Positions 33,284 through 42,762 of a DNA stretch of 64,000 bases are shown piece after piece. Every line of letters starts with the position of its first letter. The first letter of the stretch is position 1. The notes beneath the pieces are model-generated. The model searched no databases. It worked only from the letters and a program-made list of their open reading frames with translations, and was not told the origin of the DNA. Source of the DNA: Methylobacterium terricola (GTDB lineage: Bacteria; Pseudomonadota; Alphaproteobacteria; Rhizobiales; Beijerinckiaceae); NCBI RefSeq assembly GCF_006151805.1, contig NZ_VDDA01000006.1:204349-268348 (forward strand). Reading direction: 5' to 3'. The translations under genes and the position numbers were made by a program.

Positions 33284-34534
33284 ATGGAGCGGCGGGGAAT
33301 GGGTGTGCGGGGAAGGACGATCCTGTGCCTGGCGGCCCTGCTCGCGGGCGCCGCGCCCGCCGCGGCGGCTCCCAAGCACCTCGCCCCGGTGCCGCCCGCC
33401 ACCGTCGCGCTGATGGCGGCGCGCAGCATGGCGCCCTCGGCCCCGGTGCTGCTGCGGGCCTACAAGCAGGAATCCGAGATCGAGGTGTGGAAGCGGGCGG
33501 CGGATGGCCGCTTCGTCCACCTCAAGACCTTCCCGATCTGCCGCTGGTCGGGCCAGCTCGGCCCCAAGACCCGGGCCGGCGACCGGCAGGCGCCCGAGGG
33601 GTTCTATGCGGTGGCGGCGCGCCAGCTGAACCCGAACTCGGCCTATTACCTCTCCTTCGACGTCGGCTATCCCAACGCCTACGACCGGGCCCATGGCGGC
33701 ACCGGCTCGGCCCTGATGGTGCACGGCACCTGCTCGTCGGCCGGCTGCTTCGCGATGACCGACCGGCAGGTCGGCGAGATCTACGCGCTGGTGCGCGACG
33801 CGCTCGCCGGCGGCCAGACGGCGTTCCAGTTCCAGGCCTTCCCGTTCCGGATGACCGCCCGCGCCATGGCGCGCCACCGCACCGACCGGCACATCGCCTT
33901 CTGGCGCCAGCTCAAGGAGGGCTCCGACCGGTTCGAGGCCACCGGCCGCGAGCCCCTGGTCGGCGTCGAGGGCGGGCGCTACGTCTTCGCGCCCTACCCC
34001 GACCCGGCGGTCGAGGCCCTGGCGGTGGCGCGGCGCACGGAGGAGGAGGCCCGCATCCAGGGTCTGGTCGCCGACGGCACCGAGGCCGTGCGGACCACCT
34101 ACGCCGATGGCGGCCAGCATTCGAGCTTCACCGCCCTGATCAAGCGCGCCTCGGCCTTCGCCGCCCTCGGCCCGGCCCCGGGCAGCGCGGCCGCCGTGAC
34201 GAGCGCCACGGCCTACGCCGCCGACGGGACCGCGCCGGTAAGCCTCGCCCCGGCCTTCATCGTGCCGGCCGGCCTCGGCGAGGTCAGCCGGCCCGAGGCC
34301 CTCGCGCTCGCCGGGCGCGAGGTGGTGGTGATCCCGGCCCGCCGGCGCCCGGCCCCGCCGATCCACCCGATCCAGGTCGCGGCGACGTTCGTGCCGCTGC
34401 CGGCGATCGAGACCGAGCCGTCGCCGTTCTCGCGCCTGCGGCTGGCCGAGGAGCCGTCCCGCCTCACCCTGGCGGCGTCGCCCGCGCCGGGCCGGCCGTT
34501 CTTCCTGACGGCCAAGTTCGTGGCGCTGCCTTGA
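33284..34534 (+). CDS. YafK-type murein L,D-transpeptidase
   Basis: 416 residues from ATG 33284; ATG 33230 and 33299 are alternatives, and no ribosome site decides between them. A signal peptide ([18 protein letters not shown]) directs export. The YkuD catalytic motif is [12 protein letters not shown] with the nucleophilic Cys, preceded by [13 protein letters not shown] and [11 protein letters not shown] as in YafK. Such enzymes act on peptidoglycan cross-links or on attached lipoprotein. A long Ala/Pro-rich C-terminal tail has no recognised domain. Confidence 0.9.
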   Translation: MERRGMGVRGRTILCLAALLAGAAPAAAAPKHLAPVPPATVALMAARSMAPSAPVLLRAYKQESEIEVWKRAADGRFVHLKTFPICRWSGQLGPKTRAGDRQAPEGFYAVAARQLNPNSAYYLSFDVGYPNAYDRAHGGTGSALMVHGTCSSAGCFAMTDRQVGEIYALVRDALAGGQTAFQFQAFPFRMTARAMARHRTDRHIAFWRQLKEGSDRFEATGREPLVGVEGGRYVFAPYPDPAVEALAVARRTEEEARIQGLVADGTEAVRTTYADGGQHSSFTALIKRASAFAALGPAPGSAAAVTSATAYAADGTAPVSLAPAFIVPAGLGEVSRPEALALAGREVVVIPARRRPAPPIHPIQVAATFVPLPAIETEPSPFSRLRLAEEPSRLTLAASPAPGRPFFLTAKFVALP

Positions 34535-34616
34535 TCTGTGTCTCCGGGCTGCTTCGATGCGGGACGCCGGCTTCTTGCCGAGCCGATTGACCCGCCTGGA
34601 CACTCACGTCGACCGT

Positions 34617-34752
34617 GTCATTCCGGGGCCGCGAAGCGGAGCCCGGAAGCCGGAACCGCCGGTCATGCCTGACGACGCGGAAGCTCGTCCGCCTGATCCT
34701 GAACCACTTGTGCTCCAGGATCCCGGGCTCCGCGGCGTGGCCCCGGGATGAC
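34617..34752. repeat. intergenic palindromic element with ~34-bp imperfect terminal inverted repeats
   Basis: The left arm begins GTCATTCCGGGGCCGCGAAG (34617) and the right arm ends CGTGGCCCCGGGATGAC (34752). They pair over about 30 positions with a few mismatches, around a roughly 70-base centre. The shape and the GTCATTCCGGG ends resemble small dispersed palindromic elements of Rhizobiales/Methylobacterium intergenic regions. It lies between the convergent L,D-transpeptidase and porin genes and could act as a terminator. Confidence 0.7.
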
Positions 34753-34799
34753 CCCGAGGGGGTGGTGACCCTTGTCGGCTTGCGAAGCCGCCGGCTGTT

Positions 34800-36068
34800 T
34801 CACCAATACAGCTGCGCCCGTCCGATGAACGCGTCCGCGTCGATCGTCCGGCGGTTGAAGTTCAGGCTCGTCGGTGAGGGCGAGGTGTGGGAGCGGACGT
34901 AGTCGAACACGAAGCGGATGTTGCGGTCCGGGTACCAGTTGATGCCGGCGGTGAAATCCTGCTCGATGCCGCCGCGGATGGAGCGGTCCTCGAGGTCGAT
35001 GGCGCTGTAGCGCACCCCTAGCTCGAACACCCCGGTGCCGCCGCGGCTGACCCGCTGCGCCTCCTCGACCTGCACGCCGCCGAACACCGCATATTCGGTG
35101 GCGTAGTTCGGAGCGATCACGTAGCGCCGGCCCTTGCCGTTGAGCAGCAGACCGGCCTGGATGTAGCCGCCCTGGAAGCTCAAGGACGGCGCACCGCCGA
35201 AGCGGCCGATCTCGGTCAGGATGTACTCGGCCTGGAGCCGGAACGGCCCGGTCTGCCACGCCGCCTCGAGCCCGACGCGGCCGATGCTCGCCGCGTCGCG
35301 GATGCCGCCGGTGTTCACGAATTGCCGTGCGAACAGGAACGCCTCGGAGCGGCTCGACAGGGTGAGCGCGCTGCCGTCGTTCGGCAGCGAGCGGTAGCTG
35401 CCGGCAAGTCCGAAATGCAGGACGTCGTTGCCGTCCTGGCTGAGCCAGGGCGCGTAGGTGATCCGGGTGGTCGAGGCGACGCCCTGCGCGCCGATGCCGG
35501 CATTGTTGATGTTGCCGCCGAACACGCTCGTCACCGCGGTCCAGCGCTCGCCGTGGGTGCCGATCGCGAGGCCGACATTGCGCGCCGGCGCGAAGGCGTC
35601 GGCGAGCGAGCGCTCGGTGAACAGGGTGTTGTTGTCGGAGATCAGCTGGTTGAGGCTGAACGGCTCCTTCATGTTGCCGAGCGCCACGATGACGTCCTTG
35701 AAGCCCTTATAGGCCACGACCGCGTCGTTGATCGGCCGGTTCGGCTCGGCGAAATCGTACTGGAAGGCGAGTTCGAGCTGCTTGCCGAGGGTCAGGTAGC
35801 TCTCGATCCAGGAGCGCCGCACGGCGATCGGCGTGTCGAACACCGTGCCGAAGCCGCGCTGCTGCACCCGCCCGGTGCCGAAATCGAGCTGCAGGCGCCC
35901 GCCGATCCGCAGGGTCGCGGCATCGTCGGGGAATTTCAGGGTGATGCCCTTCTCGTCGATGCTGAGCGTCTCGCCGAACGGGCCGGGCACCCCCTCGACG
36001 GCGGCGGCCGGGAGGCCGGCGGAGGCGAGCAGGAGGGCGGCGAGCGGCCAGGAACGGAGGGGCGGCAT
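34800..36068 (-). CDS. OprO/OprP-type outer-membrane porin
   Basis: 422 residues. A signal peptide (LAALLLASAGLPAAA) precedes a beta-barrel sequence ending in an aromatic residue (AQLYW), as in outer-membrane proteins. The opening LKFPDDAATLRIGGRLQLDFG, then RRSWIESYLTLGKQLELAFQYDF and GNMKEPFSLNQLISDN, match the phosphate-selective porin family. Phosphate preference is not proven by sequence; many alphaproteobacterial members are general porins. Confidence 0.9.
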   Translation of the reverse strand: MPPLRSWPLAALLLASAGLPAAAVEGVPGPFGETLSIDEKGITLKFPDDAATLRIGGRLQLDFGTGRVQQRGFGTVFDTPIAVRRSWIESYLTLGKQLELAFQYDFAEPNRPINDAVVAYKGFKDVIVALGNMKEPFSLNQLISDNNTLFTERSLADAFAPARNVGLAIGTHGERWTAVTSVFGGNINNAGIGAQGVASTTRITYAPWLSQDGNDVLHFGLAGSYRSLPNDGSALTLSSRSEAFLFARQFVNTGGIRDAASIGRVGLEAAWQTGPFRLQAEYILTEIGRFGGAPSLSFQGGYIQAGLLLNGKGRRYVIAPNYATEYAVFGGVQVEEAQRVSRGGTGVFELGVRYSAIDLEDRSIRGGIEQDFTAGINWYPDRNIRFVFDYVRSHTSPSPTSLNFNRRTIDADAFIGRAQLYW

Positions 36069-36241
36069 GACCGAAATCCACTCGACAGGTGCCGCAACGC
36101 TGAACCCTATCGCATGACGGCGATGCGACCTTCAGCAGGTTCGGCGGCGATCCTCGGCCGATGTGGCTTCGATGTCACGGTCGCGTCCGGGCAACCGCTG
36201 CGTCAGGTCCGGGTTGTGTCGGGAGCCATCGAGGAACCTGC

Positions 36242-37267
36242 ATGCCCCCCGCCATCGACCGCCGCGCCTGCCTGTCGGGTCTCGCCGCCCTCGCCCTCGC
36301 GCCGATGACCGGCCCCGCCCGGGCGCAAGGCAATGCCGGCCGGTCCGACACCCTCGTGGTGATGGAGAAGGGCGACCGCGCCTTGAGCTTCTACGAGCTC
36401 GCCAGCGGGCGGCGCACCGGCCGGGTCGAGTTCCCGGGCGAGTACCCGCACGAATTCGTCGTCGACCGGGCCGGCGCGCGCGCCTACGCCGCCCTGTACG
36501 GCGCCAAGTCCTCGACCACCCCGGGTCCGGGCGGGGATTCCGTCTACGTCGTCGATCTGGCCGCCAGGAGCCTCGCCCGGACCCTGACCTGCGCGCCGTT
36601 CCGGCGGCTGCACGGGATCCGGCTCGACGCCAAGGATCGGCTGTTCGTGCTGAGCGAGGACCGCGACGTGCTCCTCGGCTTCGACGCGCCGGAGCGTGCC
36701 GAGCGGCCGGACCGGGCCGTGGCGACCGGCGGCCTCAAGGGCCACCTGTTCTCGCTGTCGCGGGACGGCGAGACGGCCTACGTCGCCAACATCCTGTCGA
36801 ACACCGTGAGCCGGGTCCGGCCCTTCGCGCCGGCCGAGATGCCGCGCATCGCCGCGACCGGGCTGTGGCCGGAGGGCAACGCGCTCTCCCCCGACGAGGC
36901 GACCCTCTACGTCGCCAACCGCCGCAGCGCGACGCTGACCGCCCTCGCCACCGAAGCGATGACGGTGACCCGGACCGTGCCGACGCGGGGCGACGTGGTG
37001 CGGGTCGATTGCGGGCCGGAGGGCGACCTGATCCTGGCGAACTACGCCGAGAAGAGCCTGTCGCTCCTCGATCCGGCCTTGAAGGAGATGGCGGTGGTTG
37101 CCCTCGAGGGCGCGCCGGTGGCGCTCGCCCGCCACCCGTCGAGCCCGCTCGCCTTCGCGGCCCTGGAGAACGACCGGATCGCGATCGTCGATCTCGAGGG
37201 GCGCCGCGTCCAGGGCACCCTGGCCACCGGCCGGGAGCCGGACGTGATGGTGGTGCTGCCCGGCTGA
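36242..37267 (+). CDS. exported YncE-like beta-propeller protein
   Basis: 341 residues from ATG 36242, with GAGGAA upstream. An N-terminal DRRACLSGLAALALAP segment is a likely Tat or Sec signal. The body consists of repeated blade motifs such as YPHEFVVDRAGARAYAA, LSRDGETAYVANILSNTVSRV and LSPDEATLYVANRRSATLT, typical of seven-bladed YVTN/lactonase-like propellers. Function unknown; binding or a 6-phosphogluconolactonase-like role are options. Confidence 0.85.
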   Translation: MPPAIDRRACLSGLAALALAPMTGPARAQGNAGRSDTLVVMEKGDRALSFYELASGRRTGRVEFPGEYPHEFVVDRAGARAYAALYGAKSSTTPGPGGDSVYVVDLAARSLARTLTCAPFRRLHGIRLDAKDRLFVLSEDRDVLLGFDAPERAERPDRAVATGGLKGHLFSLSRDGETAYVANILSNTVSRVRPFAPAEMPRIAATGLWPEGNALSPDEATLYVANRRSATLTALATEAMTVTRTVPTRGDVVRVDCGPEGDLILANYAEKSLSLLDPALKEMAVVALEGAPVALARHPSSPLAFAALENDRIAIVDLEGRRVQGTLATGREPDVMVVLPG

Positions 37268-37322
37268 CCCCGGCCGGCCCCCTCGGGGCCGGCACGGGCC
37301 GTCCGGATGGCGTGCGCGGCGG

Positions 37323-38405
37323 TTACGCCGCCCGCATCGGCCGCTTCGGCGGCTCGAACACCGTGGCGTAGTGGGTGCGGCACCAGCGCTTGCCGGTGAG
37401 CACGCGGCAGCCGCAGACGCGCTTGGTCTCGATCGCGGTGCCGTCGCCGTCGGCCCAGAGCGGGAAGGTGCAGTCGAGCAGGCCGGCCTTGAGGAACAGC
37501 ACGCCCTCGCCGCCATCGGCCGCCGCCGCCGGGACCCGGCGCGACATCGGCAGCGCGACGATGCTGCCGGTCTCGGCCGCCTCGGCGGCCGCGGGAGCGG
37601 GCACCGGAGCCGGCTCCGCCTGCGCGACGGGGGCGGCCACCGGCGCCGCGACGGGCCGCGGCGGTGCCTGGATCCGCGGCGCCTCGGCCTGGGCCGCGAC
37701 CGGCGGCTTCACCGCCGGGGCCGCCTTCACGGCGGGGGCGGCGGGCTTGCGGACGGGAGCCGGTGCCTTGTTGGCGGCGAGGAAGGCCCGGGTGGCCTCC
37801 TCGAGGGCGCGCGCGCTCATCACCGGCGCCTCGACACGAGGCTCGACGCGGGGCGCCGGCTTCTCGGCCTGCGGGGCCGCCGGCTTGGCAGTTACGGGCT
37901 TGGCGGCCGCAGGCTTGGCGGCGACAGGTTTGGCAGACGCTGCCGGTGCGGCCTCGGCCGTCAGCCGGGAGGGCAGCACCTTGGGAGCCGCCGCGGGCTT
38001 CGCGGGGGCGGCTTCGGCGGTGAGGATCCGGGAAGGCAGGATCCGGGGCGCCGGAGCCTTCTCGGGCTCGGCCTTCGCCAGCGGGGCAGCGACCGGCGGG
38101 ACCGCCGGCGCGGCGGGCGCCTTGGCGGGGATGACCCTGGCGACCGTCTCCGCCGGGGCGAGCGGCCTCGTCACCGGAGCCACCGGCTTGATCACCGAAG
38201 CGGCAGGCTTGGCGACTGCGGCAGGCTTGGCGACCTTGGCCGCTGCGGCGGCCTGCTGACGCGCCAGGGCGGCCTGTGCCACCCGGCCGATCACGTCGGC
38301 GACCGTCGTGCCGACCACGCCGGCGATCTCCGCCGGCTCACGTCCCTCGATCCACAGCGCGACCGCCTTCTCGGTCGCCTCAGCCGTCCACACCGCGTCG
38401 TTCAT
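37323..38405 (-). CDS. GcrA-like cell-cycle regulator with a long Ala/Pro/Lys linker
   Basis: 360 residues from ATG 38405 (TTG 38411 is an alternative). The N-terminal 45 residues (VWTAEATEKAVALWIEGREPAEIAGVVG) fit the GcrA DNA-binding helix-turn-helix. The C-terminus holds the sigma-factor-contacting type domain with CGCRVLTGKRWCRTHYATVF. In Caulobacter GcrA binds sigma-70 and activates promoters with methylated GANTC. A linker of about 230 residues, mostly Ala/Pro/Lys, makes this protein twice the usual GcrA length, so it may be a paralogue. Two GANTC sites lie upstream. Confidence 0.8.
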   Translation of the reverse strand: MNDAVWTAEATEKAVALWIEGREPAEIAGVVGTTVADVIGRVAQAALARQQAAAAAKVAKPAAVAKPAASVIKPVAPVTRPLAPAETVARVIPAKAPAAPAVPPVAAPLAKAEPEKAPAPRILPSRILTAEAAPAKPAAAPKVLPSRLTAEAAPAASAKPVAAKPAAAKPVTAKPAAPQAEKPAPRVEPRVEAPVMSARALEEATRAFLAANKAPAPVRKPAAPAVKAAPAVKPPVAAQAEAPRIQAPPRPVAAPVAAPVAQAEPAPVPAPAAAEAAETGSIVALPMSRRVPAAAADGGEGVLFLKAGLLDCTFPLWADGDGTAIETKRVCGCRVLTGKRWCRTHYATVFEPPKRPMRAA

Positions 38406-38429
38406 TTCCAAAGGGGCTCGTTCCAGTTC

Positions 38430-38459
38430 GAATCGGAAAGGTGGGATATACGGTGAGTC
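38430..38459. promoter_or_regulatory. two GANTC sites upstream of the GcrA-like gene
   Basis: GAATC at 38430-38434 and GAGTC at 38455-38459 are CcrM methylation sites (GANTC), 25 and 50 bases upstream of the GcrA-like start codon. On the minus strand a TATATC hexamer (38450-38445) could be a -10 with the distal GANTC just upstream of it. That is where GcrA-dependent promoters carry their sites, which suggests autoregulation. Confidence 0.4.
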
Positions 38460-38541
38460 TCCTCACCAAGTCCCTTCTCTTGACGCAAGGGTGGGATGCG
38501 ACCGATCGCCTGCCCGGGCCGGAAGCGGCCATGGTCCTGCC

Positions 38542-39771
38542 TCAAACCGGCACGCCGGCCGATTCGCCGCGCCCCGTCAAGGCCGGGGCCGCGGGCTCGC
38601 CTCGGATTTTCGCCTTCAGCGCCTGCGCCGCCCGGGCGTAGCCGCCATCCTCGCCGTCGACGAAATGGACGTGGTCGGCTTGCGCCGCGACCGGGGTGAT
38701 GCAGGTGGTGAGCGCCGCGGCCTGGCGATGGAGGCCGAACCGCACCAGTCCCGCCGCCTCCGCCGCCTGGAGCTGCGCCTCGATCCGCGCCGCGAGGTCG
38801 GGGCCGCAATCGATGGTCATGCGCAGGCCGTCGTCGTATTTCCGGAAATCGGCATTCGCCACCAGTTCGTCGAGGTAGCGCGGCGCCGAGAACGCTCCGA
38901 CGCTCAGGCCGAGGCGGAAGATCGCGGTGGCGAGCAGCGTGGTGCCCAGGACGTGCAGGCGGCGCAGGGCGCGCGAGCCCCGCAGCGGACCGCGCGCCCG
39001 CACCTCGTGGGCGAACCCGGCCGGCGGCCAGCGCAGGGGCGGCGCGCCGGGCGGCAGGGGGTTGCCGTTGGCCGGCGCCTCGGCGGCGAGCCGCACCGCG
39101 TCGGCGATCGCCGCCCGCGCCGCCTCGCGGTCGGCGCCCTCGGCCGCGACCACCAGGACCGACAGGATCAGCCCGTGCCGCGCCCGGGCCGGCTCGAACC
39201 GGCAGGTCAGCCCGGTGAGGTCCGGCTGCGCGCCGGCCGGCGCCGCCGCGACGGCGTGGCGCCCCTGCTTCAGGGCGTGTTCCGCGAAGGCGAGGCCGCC
39301 GCCCATGAACATCGCGTAGGCGATGTCCGGCGAGGGGGCGTAGCGCGCCACCTCGACCGCGTGGCCGGCGGCCCGGATCTCGGAGACGGGCACCAGGGCG
39401 GCGCGCAAGCTCAGCCCCATCGCGTCGCGGGCCCAGGTCACCGTGGCGGCGAGCGCCCCTTTGGCCGTCTCCGCCTCGTCGGGCGCGACCAGGACGCTCG
39501 CCCCGTCGCCCCCGAACACGAAGGGCAGGTCGCGGCGCTCCAGCGCGTTGCGCAGGGCCGCGATCACCGCCGCCCCGACGAAGTTCACCGCCCGGTAGCG
39601 CCCCGCCGCGATGGCGCCGGTCGAATCGACCACGTCGGTGACCGCCACCCACCACTCCTCCGGGACGGCGCGGTAGGCTGCGTCGTCGAGGATGCTGAGG
39701 AAATCGGTCGCCGGGGTCAGGTCGGCGTAGCGGAAGCCGTCGGCGGGTTTCGGGGGCGTCATCGTCTCCAT
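38542..39771 (-). CDS. DUF3095 (adenylate cyclase-like) protein
   Basis: 409 residues from ATG 39771; ATG 39762 and TTG 39780 are close alternatives. Conserved DUF3095 segments are seen: WWVAVTDVVDSTGAIAAGRYRAVN (Asp of a cyclase-like metal site), FVFGGDGASVLVAP and KYDDGLRMTIDC. The family is predicted to be related to class III nucleotide cyclases, but activity is undocumented to my knowledge. Divergence within the fold prevents calling cAMP synthesis. It lies upstream of the GcrA-like gene on the same strand. Confidence 0.85.
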   Translation of the reverse strand: METMTPPKPADGFRYADLTPATDFLSILDDAAYRAVPEEWWVAVTDVVDSTGAIAAGRYRAVNFVGAAVIAALRNALERRDLPFVFGGDGASVLVAPDEAETAKGALAATVTWARDAMGLSLRAALVPVSEIRAAGHAVEVARYAPSPDIAYAMFMGGGLAFAEHALKQGRHAVAAAPAGAQPDLTGLTCRFEPARARHGLILSVLVVAAEGADREAARAAIADAVRLAAEAPANGNPLPPGAPPLRWPPAGFAHEVRARGPLRGSRALRRLHVLGTTLLATAIFRLGLSVGAFSAPRYLDELVANADFRKYDDGLRMTIDCGPDLAARIEAQLQAAEAAGLVRFGLHRQAAALTTCITPVAAQADHVHFVDGEDGGYARAAQALKAKIRGEPAAPALTGRGESAGVPV

Positions 39772-39944
39772 CCGCTCCAAACGTCCGGGGCTGTGGCGCC
39801 GGTTCCTCCCGCGAGTGGTCTGGCGGGGTTATCCGACGGCCGGGCTGCCCGAGACGAGAAAAGGCGCGGGCCTCCCCTCTTCCCACCCGTGGGGAGAGGA
39901 GACGCCCGCGCCTCACGCGATGAAGCAGGGAACGGGGGCCTGGC

Positions 39945-40217
39945 CTACGCCATGCCCAGCGCCTGCATGTACAGCTCCAGAATCGCCTCTTCCTCCTGGC
40001 GCTCCGAGTGGTCCTTCTTGCGCAGGCGCAGGATGGTGCGGACCGCCTTGACGTCGAAGCCGCGGCCCTTGAGCTCCAGCATCACGTCCTTGATGTCGCC
40101 CTGGAGGCCGGCCTTCTCCTCCTCCAGGCGCTCGATGCGCTCGATGAACTGCTTGAGCTCTTCGGCGGCGACGCCCGACGAGGCGACGTCGGCGTCCGGC
40201 ATGCTGTGCGCGTTCAT
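39945..40217 (-). CDS. gapR: GapR (DUF2312) chromosome-structuring DNA-binding protein
   Basis: 90 residues. The conserved [27 protein letters not shown] helix, then [22 protein letters not shown] and [16 protein letters not shown], are diagnostic of DUF2312. In Caulobacter GapR binds AT-rich overtwisted DNA ahead of polymerases and helps gyrase and topoisomerase IV. It is all-helical and forms dimers or tetramers around DNA. AAGGAG lies upstream of ATG 40217. Confidence 0.93.
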   Translation of the reverse strand: MNAHSMPDADVASSGVAAEELKQFIERIERLEEEKAGLQGDIKDVMLELKGRGFDVKAVRTILRLRKKDHSERQEEEAILELYMQALGMA

Positions 40218-40416
40218 TCACGGTCTCCTTGCCGATGGGTCTGTCGTGCCGCCGGGGGCGGACGCGGCCATCAGGCACCCCAACCCACTGACGGATGGCG
40301 GCCTTCGCGGCTCGCCCTCCCGGATCTTGATAGATGCGCAACCTTACCGAGTTCTTGCGCCTCCCGGCCCGATCCCGTCAGTGCTTCCTCCGCCCGTACC
40401 CGCGCAGGCGGGGGCT

Positions 40417-40722
40417 TCAGTGCTTTTCCGCCCGTGCCGCGAAGGCGGCCGCCTGCTCCGGGCTCGCCTCGCTCTGGTGGCGCGCCTTCCACTCGTCGTA
40501 GGGCATGCCGTAGACGTGCTCGCGGCTCTGGTCCTTGCTGAGGGCCAGGCCGCGGGCATCCGCCGCGTCCTTGAGCCAGTTCGACAGGCAGTTGCGGCAG
40601 AACCCGGCGAGGTTCATCAGGTCGATGTTCTGCACGTCGGTGCGCCCCTGCAGGTGCGACACCAGCCGGCGGAAGACCGCGGCCTCGAGCTCGGTGCGGG
40701 TGGTCTCGTCGATGCCGTCCAT
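40417..40722 (-). CDS. DUF1244 family protein
   Basis: 101 residues. The hallmark is the conserved [24 protein letters not shown] stretch followed by [14 protein letters not shown] with a C-x-x-C pair, then [16 protein letters not shown]1244 is widespread in proteobacteria with a solved helical fold and no assigned function. ATG 40722 is the family start; the frame is open upstream but reads into the antisense of other genes. Confidence 0.92.
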   Translation of the reverse strand: MDGIDETTRTELEAAVFRRLVSHLQGRTDVQNIDLMNLAGFCRNCLSNWLKDAADARGLALSKDQSREHVYGMPYDEWKARHQSEASPEQAAAFAARAEKH

Positions 40723-40772
40723 GAAGCGTCTCCCGTGAGAAGGTCGTGAGGTCGGGGCGCGGCCCCGCCCGG

Positions 40773-41546
40773 TCAAGCGCGGGCGACCAACGGCCCCAGC
40801 AGGGCGGCGAAGCGCGCGGCCCAGTCCTCGGCCCCGGCCTCGTCGCCGATCAGGTCCTGGCGGATCTCGATCAGCGCGTTCGGCAGGCCCCGCGCCATCG
40901 CGTGGCGGTCGATCGTGTCGCCGGGCAGGCCGCCGCCATAGGGCTGGTTGTCGCCGACCGTGAACCCGGCCGGATCGGCGCGCAGGCCCGCGATCAGCGG
41001 GCCGGCGAGGCGGTCGTCGCGATCCCACAGGATGCCGACCTGCCAGGGCTGCGCCACCCCGCGCCAGGCCGGCGTGAAGCTGTGCACGGTGACGATGGCG
41101 GGCGGCGCGCCAGCCTCCATCGCGGCGGCGACGGCCGCATCGATCGCCCGGTCGTAGGGATCGTAGAAGCGCGCCAGCCGTTCGGCGACGCCCTCCGGCC
41201 CGATCCGGGCGTTGCCCGGCACGATCGCCCCGTCCGAGAGGCGCATCACCAGGGTCGGGTCGGTGCGGCCGCGATTGGGATCGATGATCAGCCGCGAGAA
41301 GGTGGTCAGCAGAGCCGGCGCCCCGAGCCGGCGGGCGAGCGAGCGCGTCACCGCCGCCGCCCCGATGTCGTAGGCGATGTGCCGCTCGAAATGCGGGCTC
41401 GCGACGCCGAGGTGGTCGAGGTCCGGCGGCACCGCGTTCGAGGCGTGGTCGCACAGCAGGAGCAGGCCGCAGGCCGGATCGCCGGGGATCGTCTCCACGG
41501 GCTGGGGCGGGCGGGAATGGGGATGGGACGCTGTGGCGGCTGTCAT
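40773..41546 (-). CDS. N-formylglutamate amidohydrolase family protein
   Basis: 257 residues. The family hydrolyses N-formylglutamate at the end of one histidine degradation route (HutG). Conserved parts are [15 protein letters not shown] (metal-binding Asp/His), [38 protein letters not shown] (His) and [11 protein letters not shown] (Glu). Many alphaproteobacterial members are not linked to histidine use and no hut genes are nearby, so the substrate is uncertain. DUF1244 follows 50 bases downstream on the same strand. Confidence 0.9.
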   Translation of the reverse strand: MTAATASHPHSRPPQPVETIPGDPACGLLLLCDHASNAVPPDLDHLGVASPHFERHIAYDIGAAAVTRSLARRLGAPALLTTFSRLIIDPNRGRTDPTLVMRLSDGAIVPGNARIGPEGVAERLARFYDPYDRAIDAAVAAAMEAGAPPAIVTVHSFTPAWRGVAQPWQVGILWDRDDRLAGPLIAGLRADPAGFTVGDNQPYGGGLPGDTIDRHAMARGLPNALIEIRQDLIGDEAGAEDWAARFAALLGPLVARA

Positions 41547-41739
41547 CGGGCGGATCGCTGGTGTCGGTCCTCTCCCTCATACCCAAATGGCGGGGCCGCC
41601 TCCATCGCCTCCGCACGGTGACGCCGGCCGCGTCTTGTCCTAGTGACCGTGGACGGATCCCCGCGCCGGGCGCTCGTCCCGCGCAGGTTTTCCCACGACG
41701 ACGTCGCCGCGAAGGTCGTGGCCCTCGAAGGCTTTGCCG

Positions 41740-42690
41740 ATGTCCCGCACGCCGCTGACCGATCTCGACGCCGCCGGCGTTCCGGCCGGTCCCGCCGCCG
41801 ATCAGGCCGGTCTCGGTCCCGCCCTCGTCGCCCTCGTCGCCGGCGCGGTGGCGATGGGCCTGTCGCCGGTGCTGGTCCGGTTCGTCAGCCCGGAGGTCGG
41901 GCCCTTCGCCAGCGCGTTCTGGCGCGTCGCCCTGGCGTTGCCGGTGCTGTGGGCCTGGATGCGGTGGGAGGAGGCGCGGGCGCCGCGCTTGCGCCGCGGT
42001 CTCACCCCGTCGGCGGTGCTCGCCGGCCTCGCCTTCTCGGGCGACTTGCTGTTCTGGCATCTCGCCATCCTGGGCACCACGGTCGCCAACGCCACCTTCT
42101 TCGCCACCACCGCGCCGGTCTTCGTGGTGCTGTTCGCCTGGGCCGGCCTGCGCCGCCGACCCACCGGGCGGACCCTTCTCGGCCTCCTCGTCTGCCTGAT
42201 GGGCGGCGCCACCCTGGTCGGGCAGTCGGTGCAGGTCGATCCCGGCCGCCTCGTCGGCGACCGGGACGGGGTGATCACCGCGGTCTTCTTCGCCCTCTAC
42301 TTCCTGACGGTGGAGCGTGCCCGGACCCGGGGCCTGGGGGCCGCCCGCGTCACCTTCGTGGTCTCCTGCATCACCGCCTGCGTGCTGCTCGGCGCGGTCG
42401 CGCTGCTCGAGACCCGGCCGGTGCTGCCGCATTCCTGGAGCGCCGCCGCCGGCCTGCTGGCGCTGGCGCTGGTCAGCCATGCCGGCGGCCAGGGCCTGCT
42501 CTCGGTGGCGCTCGGGCGCCTGCCGGCGGGCTTCTCCTCCCTGGTGATCTTCCTGGAGGCGGTGGCCGCGGCGATCCTGGCCTGGCTCCTCCTCGGCGAG
42601 GCCCTCGGGCCGCTGCAGGTGCTCGGTGGCGGCCTGATCCTGGCCGGCATCGCGGTCGCGCGACCGCGGCGTTCCACTCGGCTGGCCTAG
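41740..42690 (+). CDS. EamA/DMT family transporter
   Basis: 316 residues, ten predicted membrane helices in two EamA repeats. Repeat 1 has [20 protein letters not shown] and [18 protein letters not shown]; repeat 2 includes [22 protein letters not shown] and [17 protein letters not shown]. It is probably an inner-membrane exporter of amino acids or other small metabolites. ATG 41740, rather than TTG 41734, has a GAAGG site at good spacing. It is divergent from the amidohydrolase gene. Confidence 0.92.
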   Translation: MSRTPLTDLDAAGVPAGPAADQAGLGPALVALVAGAVAMGLSPVLVRFVSPEVGPFASAFWRVALALPVLWAWMRWEEARAPRLRRGLTPSAVLAGLAFSGDLLFWHLAILGTTVANATFFATTAPVFVVLFAWAGLRRRPTGRTLLGLLVCLMGGATLVGQSVQVDPGRLVGDRDGVITAVFFALYFLTVERARTRGLGAARVTFVVSCITACVLLGAVALLETRPVLPHSWSAAAGLLALALVSHAGGQGLLSVALGRLPAGFSSLVIFLEAVAAAILAWLLLGEALGPLQVLGGGLILAGIAVARPRRSTRLA

Positions 42691-42762
42691 CTCTAACAGA
42701 TTAGAACGAGGCGGGCACGAAGCCGGCCCGAAGCGTGACCATACCGAGAGAGGAGCCGTCCC

